From: Glandiceps talaboti | Taxonomy: Eukaryota > Hemichordata > Enteropneusta > Spengelidae | Assembly (NCBI RefSeq): GCF_964340395.1 | Contig: NC_135558.1 | Coordinates: forward strand, 19,025,371 to 19,089,370 | Direction of reading: 5' to 3' | DNA: 64,000 nt | Notes under the pieces: model-generated | The model's database searches: none | Seen by the model: only the letters and a program-made list of their open reading frames with translations | What the model was told of the DNA's origin: nothing | In this document: positions 45,511 to 59,472 of the stretch, piece by piece | Layout of the letters: each line of letters opens with the position of its first letter | Numbering within the stretch: the stretch's first letter is position 1 | Translations under genes and position numbers: made by a program

Positions 45511-45765
45511 ACCCGATGTTATCTATTTCCTTTCCAAAATCGTGAATATCAAAGCGACAGTACATTACAACTTCGCCTCGCCACCACCCTGTGTTGCTTG
45601 GCAAGGTGGTAAATAAAACAAGTTTGCCTTTGGGATTATATTAACTGGGATTGTCGACACTGAATAATCCGGTCAATCATTGCACTGCGCTCATTGTATG
45701 TCACGGCGTACAAGTATAAACGACGTTCATACTTCCATGACCATAGTTTCTGCGACCTGTCATTT

Positions 45766-45811
45766 GTTTGACCATAGACACTCCACCTTTGTGGAGGGTC
45801 CATGGTTTGAT
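45766..45811. mobile_element. 32-bp palindromic micro-insertion P1-c
   Basis: Element 45773-45804, ends CATAGAC and GTCCATG, inner arms CTCCAC and GTGGAG. Flanks GTTTGAC and GTTTGAT, a 7-bp duplication with one mismatch. Confidence 0.6.
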
Positions 45812-46202
45812 GGGATGCGTTAATTCTGGCAAACTTGTTTGGCAAATCGATCTGACGCAATATAGCTTGTGACCGTGGCATGCATAGCTTGGGTCAAAAT
45901 CTATAACACCATTAAAGTATAAATAATGTTTAAACTTCCACGATAACACATACCTTTGAGAAATTATACTGACAGTATAATTACTCCAAGCACAGACTAT
46001 TCTCGTGTCAAACCCCGACACGAACTTGTTTTTCCTTGAAGAGTATATCTCGTGAGACCTATGGAAATTATCAAAATCTATATTTTAGTTGAAAAGAGCA
46101 AGAATGAAAAGAGGGGAAATTTAAGGGACATCATTTCTATATACACGTGTATTGTGCAAAGAACCCGATATCTTTGACCGCGTTGCCGTCAACCGAGCAA
46201 TG

Positions 46203-46318
<116 letters not shown>

Positions 46319-46329
46319 AGAGGTAAGTC

Positions 46330-47329
46330 ATAAACTGAAGGAAAAGTGCTCAATACTGAGAAGTAGAGCTGTATTTACACAAAGTACACAAGTTATGGTA
46401 CGGAGGCCGTTACGATCTTCAGACGACTAAATAACGGAAATTCAAGTGATAGAATTCGAACTCACAGAAGAACTGGTACCCGGATGTGATGCGCGTTGTT
46501 GAGTGACATGGTGGAATGATAGAATGTATTTGTTTTCGTGGACGATTTAGTGGACGATCTAGTGGAATTAGTCTCTAAAAAAAACCATGAATCATGGTCT
46601 GAGTACTTCACAAATGTATTCAATGCTCAAGTCCAAAGTGATGAAAGTTTCTCGATTTCCATGATCTTATCAGATCCACCTTGATAGACATAAATTCAGG
46701 CATTAATGGTGAGATTAATATCCGACTGTAGTCTTTTGGACAAGGTAATTACTTTGATAGTCTAGTTCCTATACTGTATCATTACCATTTATACCTCCAC
46801 TCACAGTATAGTCAGAGTCGTTACTCTAGAAGTCTTGAAATGCATGAGATGCAATTTAAAATTCATTTAAAGCCACCCACACAGTCATTAACATCATGTC
46901 TTTGTTAATAAATCACAAAACTCTAACCAATAACACAGTCCCTCATAAAGTTAGTGTTTATTGGGACAGTAATGTTCAAATGTGGTATATTTGTCAGCTC
47001 ATGATGCTACTTATATACTGTTTACATCACCAAAACATTTAGGTTTCACTGATTGGGTGAACAACTTTTTGTGCTATTTGAGGGGCTTTTGGCTAGACGT
47101 GGTTTAGTTAGAAACCATATTGGCATCCAGACTATTACTTTGAAGGAGATCATTGAAGAACAATAAAAATAAAACTCAAGGTGTGGATATGGGATCAGTG
47201 TGGCATTCTACATAGACATTCTCCAACAATATTCTTGTAGACATGTTATGTAACCATTTTTTCTTCACGAAAGGCATGTTCTCACAGGAATCAATGGGGT
47301 AGGGGTTTCTAACATTGTCTTTTGAAAGT
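46330..47329. other. intergenic with repeat D5 pieces
   Basis: Two pieces of D5 lie at about 46770-46812 and 47098-47136, about 290 bases apart. No gene recognised. Confidence 0.4.
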
Positions 47330-47690
47330 AAATTACATGTATGTCAAAACTAAAATTATTGTATTTACTAAGAGATGAAATTCTTAAGAAAATTGAAAAG
47401 TGGTTATTGGTGGTCATAAACTCGACGTTGTTCGCTTTTTATGAATATCTAGGCGTGATTATGTCAAGCAGTGGTCTATGGTATTTAGCGCTTGCAGCTC
47501 AAGCGAGTAAAGCAATGATTGCGGTCATGAGTCAACTTGCAAAACTTGGGGACCTCCTAGTCAAAACTAAATTTAAAAGTTTTTGACTGTAAACTATTAC
47601 CGATATTAAATTATACAGTGGAGATTTTGGGTTTTAATAGGTCTACTGAAACTGAACGTGTTCAAAGTAAATTTCAGTGTTATATTTTGA
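47330..47690 (+). pseudogene. LINE polyprotein C-terminal fragment
   Basis: Reads FYEYLGVIMSSSGLWYLAL, AAQASKAMIAVMSQLAKLGD, then after a one-base frameshift DCKLLPILNYTVEILGFNRS, ERVQSKFQCYILSR. This is the YLGV...QASKAL...FD..ILPILLYGSEVWGF...ERVH.KF pattern after the polymerase of several invertebrate LINE clades. Degenerate. Confidence 0.75.
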
Positions 47691-47868
47691 GTCGTATATA
47701 AACATATATGTAGTCTTTGAGTATGGGAGCTACAAAAATGCTTGACAAGTGTTCATTACGGGAAGTAGGCTGAAATGTTTTGGGATTGCTGAACGAGAGC
47801 TGCAAAACTTTAACCTCAGACCACTTCTCCTCAGCCCTGGTTCAAGTTCTTAGGTCATAGTGGTGTAA

Positions 47869-47908
47869 ACTACATCTCAGACCACAATGTAGTGACCTGA
47901 GACTACAT
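47869..47908. mobile_element. 26-bp palindromic micro-insertion P2-c
   Basis: Element 47876-47901, ends CTCAGACCAC and GTGACCTGAG, flanked by ACTACAT at 47869-47875 and 47902-47908 (perfect 7 bp). Confidence 0.7.
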
Positions 47909-47959
47909 GTACATGTAGGCCCTACCTACTGGTATATTATGTAACTGCACTTGACGCCA

Positions 47960-48770
47960 GTGTGATTTCTAACTAAACTGTGTTATTGAAAGAACCGATG
48001 TGACGTCATCTGTTTTCTTTGTACCTGACACAATCCCAGCTGCTGTATTTTGGGCATGTTCAAGAGGGACAATGTTTTTAGCTGGCAGCCCATACAGAAG
48101 GGCCATTCAGTAGTCAGGTATCGATGATATAAGTGCATGACCAAGGTTCTGACAAACTCCGTTTGTAAGATACTGGCGTATGCGACCATAGACAGTGGGG
48201 GGGCCCCCTCCACTGTCAATGATGCGACCTATTGTTCGGGGGTGAAAAAGAACTGATCTACATGTCAACGAGATGTGCTTCTTGAGGTTATAACGGTCAT
48301 CAATTGTTACACAAATGGTACATGCTGAATCCACTAACTGCACAGAAGACGATCCCATGTTGATGTGGTTCATGAGACGAGGAAGCCTGTTGAACTGAGA
48401 CGTGATAAGGAGGACCTCGGTTTTGCCATCATTAAACTAGCTTATTTTGGGTCGTTTAATATCATGTGCAACAGTTTCCATCTTAGTTACTGTAGTTGAC
48501 GTATGTGATTGGGGAAATATATTGGTAAATCTGGTTGTCGTCTGCATGTTGTTGCATATTGAGATTTTGATGTCGGATTAGCTTTCCAAGTGGTGATGTG
48601 TATAGACAGCATACGCGTGTAAGAGTGGACCAAGCACAGGGTTTTGTGACACTCCACACTGCAAATGTTTGGTTTCTGATATGCCTTGTACAGAAATGGA
48701 CTGTTGTATATCTTTGAGGTATAAAGACTCTAGTCGAATGCCTGTAATACCGAGCTCGGAATAAACTTGA
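47960..48770 (-). pseudogene. L2/CR1-like LINE reverse transcriptase, degenerate
   Basis: Minus-strand motifs in order: PVLGPLLHAYAVYTSPLG, LNMQQHADDNQIYQYISP (the YADD box as HADD), NDGKTEVLLITSQFNRLP, VDSACTICVTIDDRYNLKKH, RSVLFHPRTIGRI, then a 35-bp micro-insertion, RQYLTNGVCQNLGHALISS, MALLYGLPAKNIVPLEHAQN and TAAGIVSGTKKTDDVTSVL. Stops and frameshifts show it is inactive. Confidence 0.85.
48180..48228. mobile_element. 35-bp palindromic micro-insertion P1-d inside a LINE frame
   Basis: Element 48187-48221, ends CATAGACAGTGG and CCACTGTCAATG, flanked by ATGCGAC at 48180-48186 and 48222-48228 (perfect 7 bp). Without the element and one flank copy, the minus-strand LINE reads continuously through IGRIRQYL. 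Confidence 0.8.
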
Positions 48771-48783
48771 AATTATGCTGGAG

Positions 48784-48954
48784 TCAGAATTTACGGGGGG
48801 GGGGGCATGAACAAAATTGAGGTTCAAAGGGAGGGGGGCATGACAATTGTGATGGTCTGAAAGGGCCCCCGAATATTCTGCTCATGATTTGAACCAAAAT
48901 TAAACCTCAGGAGCAGTTGTTTACCAAGTAAATTTACATTTGTATAAGTGTATG

Positions 48955-49051
<97 letters not shown>

Positions 49052-49520
49052 GCCGTATGTCTCCTTCTCTCTTGCTCTATCTCTCTGTGTGGAGACTTTG
49101 TTGAACATTCAAACCACAGGAGCAATCGTTTACCTTGTACTTTGCAAAATTGTTCACTTCATTTACCTACCACACATTTAATTATTAGGCAGCCAATGGC
49201 CAAACGAATGTGTGTGTCTGCCAAAATATCTATGTATTAGTTAAAGCGTAGGTAATACAGTTGTAAAATAATTTAATGAGAGTACAATTTGGGTATTGAA
49301 GACAATTTTCAAGTACTTTATGGCTTCCAATAATGTGTATGGTTTGAAATATTATGCCGCTAAATGGCCTCCTACATGTCCTTATTTTTCAAACAATTGC
49401 CTACTGTGGGAGGGGGACACACCCTCCCCACTAGTTATCGAAGGGGGGTGCCGTTTCTGTCAAGACATAGGATTCAAAAAGAAAACTCTGCTGGTTAAGT
49501 TTTTCCAAGTACAGGTTACA
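48784..49520. repeat. dispersed repeat D2 copy 2 with internal (TC)n
   Basis: GGTCTGAAAGGGCCCCC and CAGGAGCAGTTGTTTACC are shared with the copy near 42900; CTAAATGGCCTCCTACATGTC near 49360 is shared with about 63603. A (TC)n tract fills 48954-49048. No coding function. Confidence 0.6.
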
Positions 49521-49639
49521 GCCCAATGAGCCCACATCCATTTGTAAAGAAATCTCTATGTCTGATATGTATGGACACTGAAGTTGATTTCCACTGTTAG
49601 CTTACAGTGTGTCATATAGTGTACCATACTGTACTTCTC

Positions 49640-51246
<1,607 letters not shown>

Positions 51247-51418
51247 TGCTCCTTATAGTCTCGCTGCCAGACTCGAGACTATCGTCCCTAATCTGTTTAC
51301 CGAGCGGCGCAGCCGCGAGAAGAGCGGGACCAGTCCCCCTCTATTCTCGCGGCTGCGCCGCTCGGTAAACAGATTAGGGACGATAGTCTCGAGTCTGGCA
51401 GCGAGACTATGCTCCTTA
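51247..51418. mobile_element. 154-bp foldback element with perfect 65-bp arms and 9-bp target duplication (Mutator-like?)
   Basis: Element 51256-51409: arms 51256-51320 and 51345-51409 are perfect inverted repeats beginning TAGTCTCGCTGCC. The loop is 24 bases. Flanked by TGCTCCTTA at 51247-51255 and 51410-51418. Long arms plus a 9-bp duplication are typical of Mutator-superfamily non-autonomous elements. Perfect arms and flanks imply a recent insertion. GC-rich against an AT-rich background. Confidence 0.85.
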
Positions 51419-52335
51419 CAGCAGTTTGTTTTTCCCGCATATGCATACATTACCCATAATCCTTTTAAGTATTCTGCAGATATCTGGATATCTGTGCAAT
51501 GTGCACTCATGACTCATGAAAATCTGGAATGCACTGATCGAAGCCAATTGTACAGTTATACTATAAAAACAGGAGTTATGAGTATACCACATTGAAATAA
51601 AACAAGAGAATAAGAGATGAGGGCCCTCAGAATCGTCACGTAGAGTGATATAACAGTTACATGGATGCCGGGCATGTACCCATAGGTTAGGGCCCGGGGG
51701 GGGGGGGGGGGGTTCTGCATGCCGAACGTCATTAAGTATTTCCTTTACTTTGGTGCTCATGATCGTAATTTGGATGATGCCCAAGATATTTGAGGCGTGA
51801 ATACCTGTTGTTCTTCTAAAGGCTTGTTTATTACTGTGAAGATCACACCCTAACACTTAATTGTTCTATAAACGACACATGGACAAGAATACTATTCCCA
51901 TAGAGGTTAGTCTAGTTAATTCCTGATGGACCGTATTTCGTTCAGCGTTACGTTGTACATAACACGGTCAGTCAGAAACTATAGACGACATGGACGACAT
52001 GGATGCCATATAATATTCCCAATAGTCACTCAATTTTACTTAGCTAGAAATAATGTCCACAGACTCAAATCTGTCAGCACGTCTCTACTGTGAGTTTGTT
52101 GACGCTATTGGCCGGTCAGGTTTGTTAAGAAGCTCCATACACTAGCAATATTTGTGGCCCAATTTTAAACTATTATTGGAAACGATTGTCATGTCATCTA
52201 AATCTGTATTACTATGCATCAAACGCGTAGAAATGTGAAACACGTTTAGTGGTGGCGGTATGTAGTGCATAATGAAAAGGCGTACTACGAACATTTATTT
52301 CAAAATGAGCCCTGTGATATTACAATCTACGTACG

Positions 52336-52374
52336 TCCTAACCATAGACCTTGGTGTAGGGTCTATGTCCTAAC
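52336..52374. mobile_element. 25-bp palindromic micro-insertion P1-e
   Basis: Element 52343-52367, ends CATAGAC and GTCTATG, flanked by TCCTAAC at 52336-52342 and 52368-52374 (perfect 7 bp). Confidence 0.75.
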
Positions 52375-52473
52375 CATGTAGTTCATATCATAAGCCTGCT
52401 TATATACATACATATGTATCGAATACACTAGCTACACGTATAGCGTTTATGTACGTATTGATTGCAAGCACGG

Positions 52474-52732
52474 TAGATTTGAATATTCATTTGTTTACTG
52501 CCCAGTTATGGGGGTGAACTCATGAATATATTCTGAACTAAATGCAAATGTATTCAAATCACTTCCGACTCGCAATCTGAACTATTTTTCAGATCGAGTA
52601 TAATCCGATTAGACAGGCGCTAATGGGAAAGTACAGAAACGTCCACCTCATCAGCATAAAAGTACAGAATTGAACTCAATCTGAACTATAGTACGGAAAA
52701 TGTCGTAAACTGTACTATTTTTTCTACTAGTG
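52474..52732. repeat. dispersed repeat D3, copy 2 (inverted)
   Basis: Complement of 35198-35455 with very few differences. The two copies are 17 kb apart in opposite orientation. Confidence 0.8.
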
Positions 52733-54173
52733 TATGTAAGTGAATACTAACCCTGCACAATGGTATGTCAAAGTATGGTTGCCTTAATTACACAATTGTT
52801 GTATTGCTTGGCATCTTTGATCACACTTCCATTTTCTTGGAAGTTGGCATAGTCTGCTTTAATCTGTGACAGGGTTCTACACAGAATCGATGGCTATTTG
52901 TCAGGTGCCATGTTTGCAGTGTCTCTGGTGACAAAGACACCAAAGACAAAAATGTTTTCCTATCAATACAACATAGGGGTTAGCTAAATGTAGATACTAC
53001 TGGTCTCACTGCAATGAAAATCAACAAACAATATTTGATGATCTGATATCCACATGCTGAACTTCTGAAAGAGCATTCTACAAATTAATAAATTGCCTAT
53101 ATTTGTTATCAATGTGAAGGTGATATATTGCTCTGAACTCATGCTGTCATGACAGAAGACTCCTTAAAATTGAGGCAACAACTGACATTGCCAGATGTTA
53201 AAGGGACATGGTCTGCAACTTTTGCGTATTTCTTTGCATTTTTGTTTCCTTTTTAAAGGTTACTTATATTATACCACTTACTGTAACTTGTCTAAACAGC
53301 GGTTAGTCACTGGCAAACCTGTACGCAATAAACTGCTGTGATACGATATCTGATTAAATGGTACGTTTTTTTAATCGACCCCTGACCCCGTTCAAACCAG
53401 TAACGTCGATGTTCAAACGCGAGAATTTGACCCGGTCACCTAACGGTTTTGGTTTGAACGCAAAAATTTGATATAGTAATATAAATGATACTCCAGCTGA
53501 TGGTTACTGTGTTGTTTCAGTGGAATAATATGACTACTTTATGCAGCTGACACCCAAGGAATACCAGGAACTTTAAAAATAAAAATTGTTTTCTTTCCAA
53601 TACATTATGGACTGCTGTCATTGAACATGGCTAGATATGACCACAAAATTATATGTACTCTGATTTGGGACAGTATGTTTGTTCGAGACAGTCATGTGAT
53701 GTTGCTGGCTACTTGAGAGCAAAATTATGGTTATTATAAATACAATGTATATCATGTATATGATCACATACCACTTGGGCCAGGTAAATCATAGATCTTC
53801 AGGAGATACTCATAATCCCCAACTATCAAGACCACAAGTGATTTCTCTCTGGGTGATATATATGTTGGTTAATGTAGTGATCATTGAGTCCAAAAGACAG
53901 CAGACAATAAATCTGAAATAAGGAGGCTACATTATAGCAAAGTACATATAAAATATGGGCTCAGACACATTCAAAATCTGGAACAAAAATTTCATACTTC
54001 CTCCTCCATGGTCACCCCCCCCCCCCTTATCTTCACCCACACCTAAGTTGATGGGATAATACTGTGGGATACAATCTTACTGATTCTGTAAGAAGGAAAT
54101 GATAAAGGTTTATGCTATGCAAATGGTGGAGCTTATATCTAGATCAAAATTTTATGATTACACAGAGTAGTCA

Positions 54174-55823
54174 GTAAATGGTAGGTATTGTTTGTATGTG
54201 TACACTGCACTGACAGAGTACAATGTGTGAGTGGTAGGTATTGGTTGTATGAGTACACTGTACTGACAGAGTACAGTATGTGAGTGGTAGGTATTGGTAG
54301 TATGAGTACACTGTACTGACAGAGTACAGTATGTGAGTGGTAGGTATTGGTTGTATGAGTACACTGTACTGACAGAGTACAGTATGTGAGTGGTAGGTAT
54401 TGGTAGTATGAGTACACTGCACTAACAGAGTACAGTATGTGAGTGGTAGGTATTGGTTGTATGAGTACACTGTACTGACAGAGTACAGTATGTGAATGGT
54501 AGGTATTGGTAGTATGAGTACACTGTACTGACAGAGTATAGTATGTGAGTGGTAGGTATTGGTGTATGAGTACACTGTACTGACAGAGTACAGTATGTGA
54601 GTGGTAGGTATTGGTTGTATGAGTACACTGTACTGGCAGAGTACAGTATGTGAGTGGTAGGTATTGGTAGTATGAGTACACTGTACTGGCAGAGTACAGT
54701 ATGTGAGTGGTATGTATTGGTTGTATGAGTACACTGTACTGACAGAGTACAGTATGTGAATGGTAGGTATTGGTAGTATGAGTACACTGTACTGGCAGAG
54801 TACAGTATGTGAGTGGTATGTATTGGTTGTATGAGTACACTGTACTGACAGAGTACAGTATGTGAATGGTAGGTATTGGTAGTATGAGTACACTGTACTG
54901 ACAGAGTACAGTATGTGAATGGTAGGTATTGGTAGTATGAGTACACTGTACTGACAGAGTACAGTATGTGAATGGTAGGTATTGGTAGTATGAGTACACT
55001 GCACTGACAGAGTACAGTATGTGAGTGGTAGGTATTGGTTGTATGAGTACACTGTACTGACAGAGTACAGTATGTGAATGGTAGGTATTGGTTGTATGAG
55101 TACACTGTACTGACAGAGTACAGTATGTGAATGGTAGGTATTGGTAGTATGAGTACACTGTACTGGCAGAGTACAGTATGTGAGTGGTATGTATTGGTTG
55201 TATGAGTACACTGTACTGACAGAGTACAGTATGTGAATGGTAGGTATTGGTAGTATGAGTACACTGTACTGGCAGAGTACAGTATGTGAGTGGTATGTAT
55301 TGGTTGTATGAGTACACTGTACTGACAGAGTACAGTATGTGAATGGTAGGTATTGGTAGTATGAGTACACTGTACTGACAGAGTACAGTATGTGAGTGGT
55401 AGGTATTGGTAGTATGAGTACACTGTACTGGCAGAGTACAGTATGTGAATGGTAGGTATTGGTAGTATGAGTACACTGTACTGGCAGAGTACAGTATGTG
55501 AGTGGTAGGTATTGGTTGTATGAGTACACTGTACTGGCAGAGTACAGTATGTGAATGGTAGGTATTGGTAGTATGAGTACACTGTACTGGCAGAGTACAG
55601 TATGTGAGTGGTAGGTATTGGTTGTATGAGTACACTGTACTGACAGAGTACAGTATGTGAGAGGTAGGTATTGGTTGTATGTGTACACTGCACTGGCAGA
55701 GTACAGTATGTGAGTGGTAGGTATTGGTGTATGTGTACACTGCACTGACTGAGAGTACAATGTGTGAGTGGTAAGTATTGGTTGTATGAGTACACTGCAC
55801 TGGCAGAGTACAGTATGTGAGAG
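54174..55823. repeat. 53-bp minisatellite, about 31 copies
   Basis: Unit begins TATGAGTACACTGTACTGAC and ends GGTAGGTATTGGTTG. Variant sites (GACA/GGCA, GAGTGG/GAATGG, TTG/TAG) are shuffled among units. The unit is not a multiple of three and lacks minus-strand stops in any frame, so frames of 553, 529 and 457 residues run through it. These are artefacts: the peptide period is 53 residues, i.e. three units. Confidence 0.95.
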
Positions 55824-55861
55824 CTCAGACTACTAAATTCGTTAGTGGTCTCAGGTGAGCG
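55817..55861. mobile_element. 31-bp palindromic micro-insertion P2-d
   Basis: Element 55824-55854, ends CTCAGACTACTAA and TTAGTGGTCTCAG, flanked by GTGAGAG and GTGAGCG (six of seven match). It sits in the last minisatellite unit. Confidence 0.6.
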
Positions 55862-57329
55862 TTACATACACTACCAACAGAATGTATTGTCGCACCGGTA
55901 GAGTTGACTTCTCAGACAGTGGGCCCTCTGTCACAGAGCCTACACCCTACATCAGACCCTGAAAGGTTACTTAAAAGGTATTGTCCTAATCAATCATTTC
56001 GTAAAGTTTAAAGCTATCCTGGTGACCTTTTCATCGTGTACGAGTTAAAACGTCCATGTATGGAGATGTACACGAACGGCCTGTTTGAATATTCCTGATA
56101 AACTTGACTTATCACGGTTTCTACAAAAGATTTTGTAGTAATTGTGACTTATCGATCAGAGCTGAGACTTCGCCCTCAGCCTACCTCAGAGTGGAAGAAT
56201 ATTTGCTCAGAGCAAAGTAGTGCGCTATATTTATGCTTATTACATTTACTTGATTGTGACCACGTCTACATAATTCCTCACTGAAAACGTATTTACAAAT
56301 AAATTTTAGACTTATTAGCACATGTATATTAAAGTTTGTTAAACAAGACAAACGACGACAGAGTTTGACTTGCAGTGACTGATACATTCAAAAAAGAGTG
56401 TTCGGTCTTGCCATCATATAGGACGACAGTGAGGATTATAAATGAAACTGAGCTAAACAAGCGAGTAAGTGTTCTTTTTCTCAGCTCAGTTATGGGGATG
56501 CCAGTGCTTTACCTACTTTATAAGCATAAGAGTCACTTGGTGTCTGTGTTTAAAGACAGATCGTTTCTCGTTTATTTGTTTCAGTATTAGCCTAACCTTG
56601 AATTCTCCGCCATTTTCGGCATTGCATATCTGTAGACTGTATGTGCACTGCACTTCATACAGAGACATGTTTAATATCTGACTATATTTTCACTAAAAAT
56701 GAAAGACCATCAAGATTGCGATCGGTTCAGTCTGTAAAATGAATCATTTGGGCGAAATCATCTAGGATCTGAGTCTGTGGTAGTATCTGAGCTCTATGCT
56801 CTCTGAGAAGTCAACTCTGAGCTCTACCCTTGTCGCACCGTGTCGACATGTAATATACATTTAGGTAAACACGTTCACTGATGTACACAGAATGAATGCA
56901 TTTTGAACAAAGTTTGACACCTTTAACCCAATGTGTATCATTTTTTCGTTTGACAAAATTGTATCATTCGATACTATTTGACCGTCATTTCGAACGCACG
57001 TTCTTCCACATGCATAAATTATCGGGATTAGCTCTGGAAATTACGCTATGGCTATGACAATTCGAACACGTCTTCCGTAACCGGTTGAAACCCCGTACCG
57101 TATATTTCCAGGTCGAATGAGAAAGTGAATGAATAAACTCAAAATTTCTTGTCACAAATGTTTGATTTTATTACAATTATTCGGCAAATTACAATATTGA
57201 ATATAAGCTTACAATCCTTTATTTGTATTTAATTTTCGTTACGTTTGTGGTCGTCTCATTTTACAAACTGCTAGGTACAAAACAATGCACACACAAGTTT
57301 GATGCACAGACAACACTTGTACTTTGACT
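55862..57329. other. intergenic, inverted-repeat pieces only
   Basis: GGTAGAG plus GTTGACTTCTCAGA occurs near 55890-55915 and inverted near 56803-56830, possibly the ends of an element about 0.95 kb long. No gene recognised. Confidence 0.35.
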
Positions 57330-57830
57330 TGAAAGTTGAAAACCGCGAACGGTACCCTCAAATATTTATGGCGGCATCGGGTAAATAGTGAGTGTGGCCT
57401 CATCTGTTTCTTATCACTTCCTGTAGTTGAGTTGGCATCGGACGAACATACTTCTCACAGGTTTCCCTTGAGATATTGTCCCAGATATTCTCAGACACTC
57501 CGAAAAGTTCGGAAGTCGAGTAACACCACGTTTATCTACTCTTTCGAGACCTCCGCCCATATATTCTCAATGGGGCTCAAGTCCGGTGATTGTGCTGGCC
57601 ACGGTAAGACTGTGAACGGTGGATGTTCAGTTTGATTTGCTAAATAATCTCTGACGATATTTTCTGTATATTTATTATCGTGCATACAAATAAAGTTAAG
57701 TCCGATGGAGGTGTGAGCAGACGGAATCATGTAATTTTGTACAATATCCAAATACTTAACGGCATTCATTTATTCCACGAACTTGAAACAGCATCCGAGT
57801 ACCATGGGCGAAAAAAACAACACTGATGGT
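57330..57830 (-). pseudogene. Tc1/mariner-type transposase, C-terminal half, degenerate
   Basis: Minus strand reads PMVLGCCFKFVE, stop, MNAVKYLDIVQNYMIPSA, NFICMHDNKYTENIVRDYLA, LPWPAQSPDLSPIENIWAEV, then after frameshifts SRETCEKYVRSMPTQLQEV and GHTHYLPDAA. The HDN Asp and the PIENIW Glu are the second and third members of the DDE/D catalytic triad. The first Asp region is missing. Inactive. Confidence 0.88.
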
Positions 57831-57944
57831 AGTATTGGTACTGACGAGGGTACAAGTGTATACAGATTTAAAACAACCTATAGAGAGTTGTCCTTCTAGA
57901 CATGCAAAGTTGAAGACATTGAAGGAGAGGTCAAAGACACTGAG

Positions 57945-59472
57945 GAGGGTATGTATAACTGAGGAATTATGGGGTAAATGGTAAATTTTATGATTTGATT
58001 AAATCTATGTATGATAATGTTGAGTATTGTGTAAAAACAAATGCTGGTCTCACAAAATTTTTTAGTTCTTTGGTAGGTGTCAAGCAAGGCTGTAATTTAA
58101 GTCCAACTTTATTTAATATTTATTTAAATGATTTACCTTGTATCTTTGATTCCAATGAGGATTTACCAGTTAAGTTTAACTCTCTTTCTCTAAATTGCCT
58201 TCTTTATGCTGATGATCTTTTGTTATTGTCAGAATCTACCAATGGTTTACAACACTGTTTGGATTAGTTACACAACTTTTGTTCAAAATGGAAATTAACC
58301 GTAAACATCAAGAAAACTAAAGTCATTGTTTTCAATAAAAGCAACCGTTTGATTAAAAGTGTTAGTTTTCATTTAAATGGAATTTCAATTGATAGTGTTA
58401 AGGAATATTGCTATTTGGGTATTATAATTTCTGCTAATGGTAAGTTTAAAAGAAATTTCTGTAACTTGAAGTTAAAGTCCATGAAAGCTCTTTTCAGTTT
58501 ACGTAGATTCGTATCTTCTGATGGATGTATTTCAGTTGATATAGCTTTAGATCTTTTTGATCGTTTAATAGTTCCTATCATGACTTATGGTTGCGAAGTC
58601 TGGGGTTGCGAAATAAATCAAAAGAAGAATTTTCTTGATGAGATTAGTTACTCTTTTTATAGATTTTTATTGGGTGTTTCTAAGAGAGCTCCAATAAATG
58701 GTATTATAGGGGAATTGGGGCGTTTTCCTGTTAATTTTGTTGTTATTAAGCATATGTTGAAGTATTGGCATAGATTAGTTATTAGTGATGATTGTTTATT
58801 AAAGTCAGCATACTTATCTTCCATGCGTTATTCAAATTGGGGAAACTATATAACAGATATGCTTGATAAATATAGTGGGAGCAATATTTGGTCTTGTATT
58901 TGTAATTTTAATTCTACCCTTAATACAATTCAGGACAATCTATGCAAAGACTTTTGTAAATCTTGGTTTAATGATTTATTTAATGATGTTAGAAGAAATG
59001 GTAGTGATAAAAACAAACTTAGAACTTATAGAACTTTTAAATCTGTATTCAAACTAGAAAACTACCTAATCAAGATTAAGAATCCCACTTGTCGTAGATT
59101 CATTACAAAATTTAGAGTCTCTGATTTTCATTTACAAATAGAGTTGGGTAGAAGGTGTATGCCGAAAATCCCTGCCAATGAAAGATTTTGCAAGTATTGC
59201 TCCTCAATGGTTGAAGATGAATTTCATTTTATTATTCATTGCCCACAACACGAAAATGAGAGAGAGGTTTTATTTTCTTCGATATCTTTAAAATGTGCTA
59301 ATTTTAACACTTTAAACAGTCAAGATAAATTTTTGTATATTCTAAGTTCAGATGATAAACTTCCTTTTGCCAAATTTCTTTTAGATACATCTCGAAAGAT
59401 CCCTCCAGCAGACAAGTAATGTGTATTGCATTTTTGTATTGTATTGTATTGTATTGTATTGTATTGTATTGT
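57945..59472 (+). mobile_element. 5'-truncated LINE (RTE/CR1-like) with a (TTGTA)n tail
   Basis: Coding starts abruptly in the polymerase (LRNYGVNGKFYDLIKSMYDN), continues with VGVKQGCNLSPTLFNIYLND and LLYADDLLLLSEST (catalytic YADD), a stop at 58267, then KTKVIVFNKSNR, EYCYLGIIISANGKFKRN, VPIMTYGCEVWGCEINQKKN and a C-terminal zinc-knuckle-like FCKYCSSM...FHFIIHCPQH. Open frames 57995-58267 and 58349-59419 are in the same frame, separated by the TAG at 58265-58267 and codons up to 58349. The sequence ends in about seven TTGTA units (59434-59472), a 3' tail typical of target-primed insertion. Its near-open state makes it the youngest LINE in the window. Confidence 0.9.

Larger units (their letters stand above)
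51419..54173. other. intergenic with P1-e and repeat D3 copy 2
   Basis: No gene recognised. Poly-G and poly-C runs occur at about 51696-51711 and 54018-54027. Confidence 0.35.

Noticed and set aside
48824-49125. Arg-Glu repeat protein (minus) and Ser-Leu repeat protein (plus)
   Set aside because: Translations of (TC)n. The same applies at 29316-29501 and 49845-50219.
54139-55800. 553-residue minus-strand open frame (and 529 and 457 in other frames)
   Set aside because: It is a translation of the 53-bp minisatellite. All three frames are open and the peptide period equals three units; no unique domain.
54174-55823. CRISPR-like array
   Set aside because: Contiguous 53-bp tandem units without spacers, in a clearly eukaryotic sequence.
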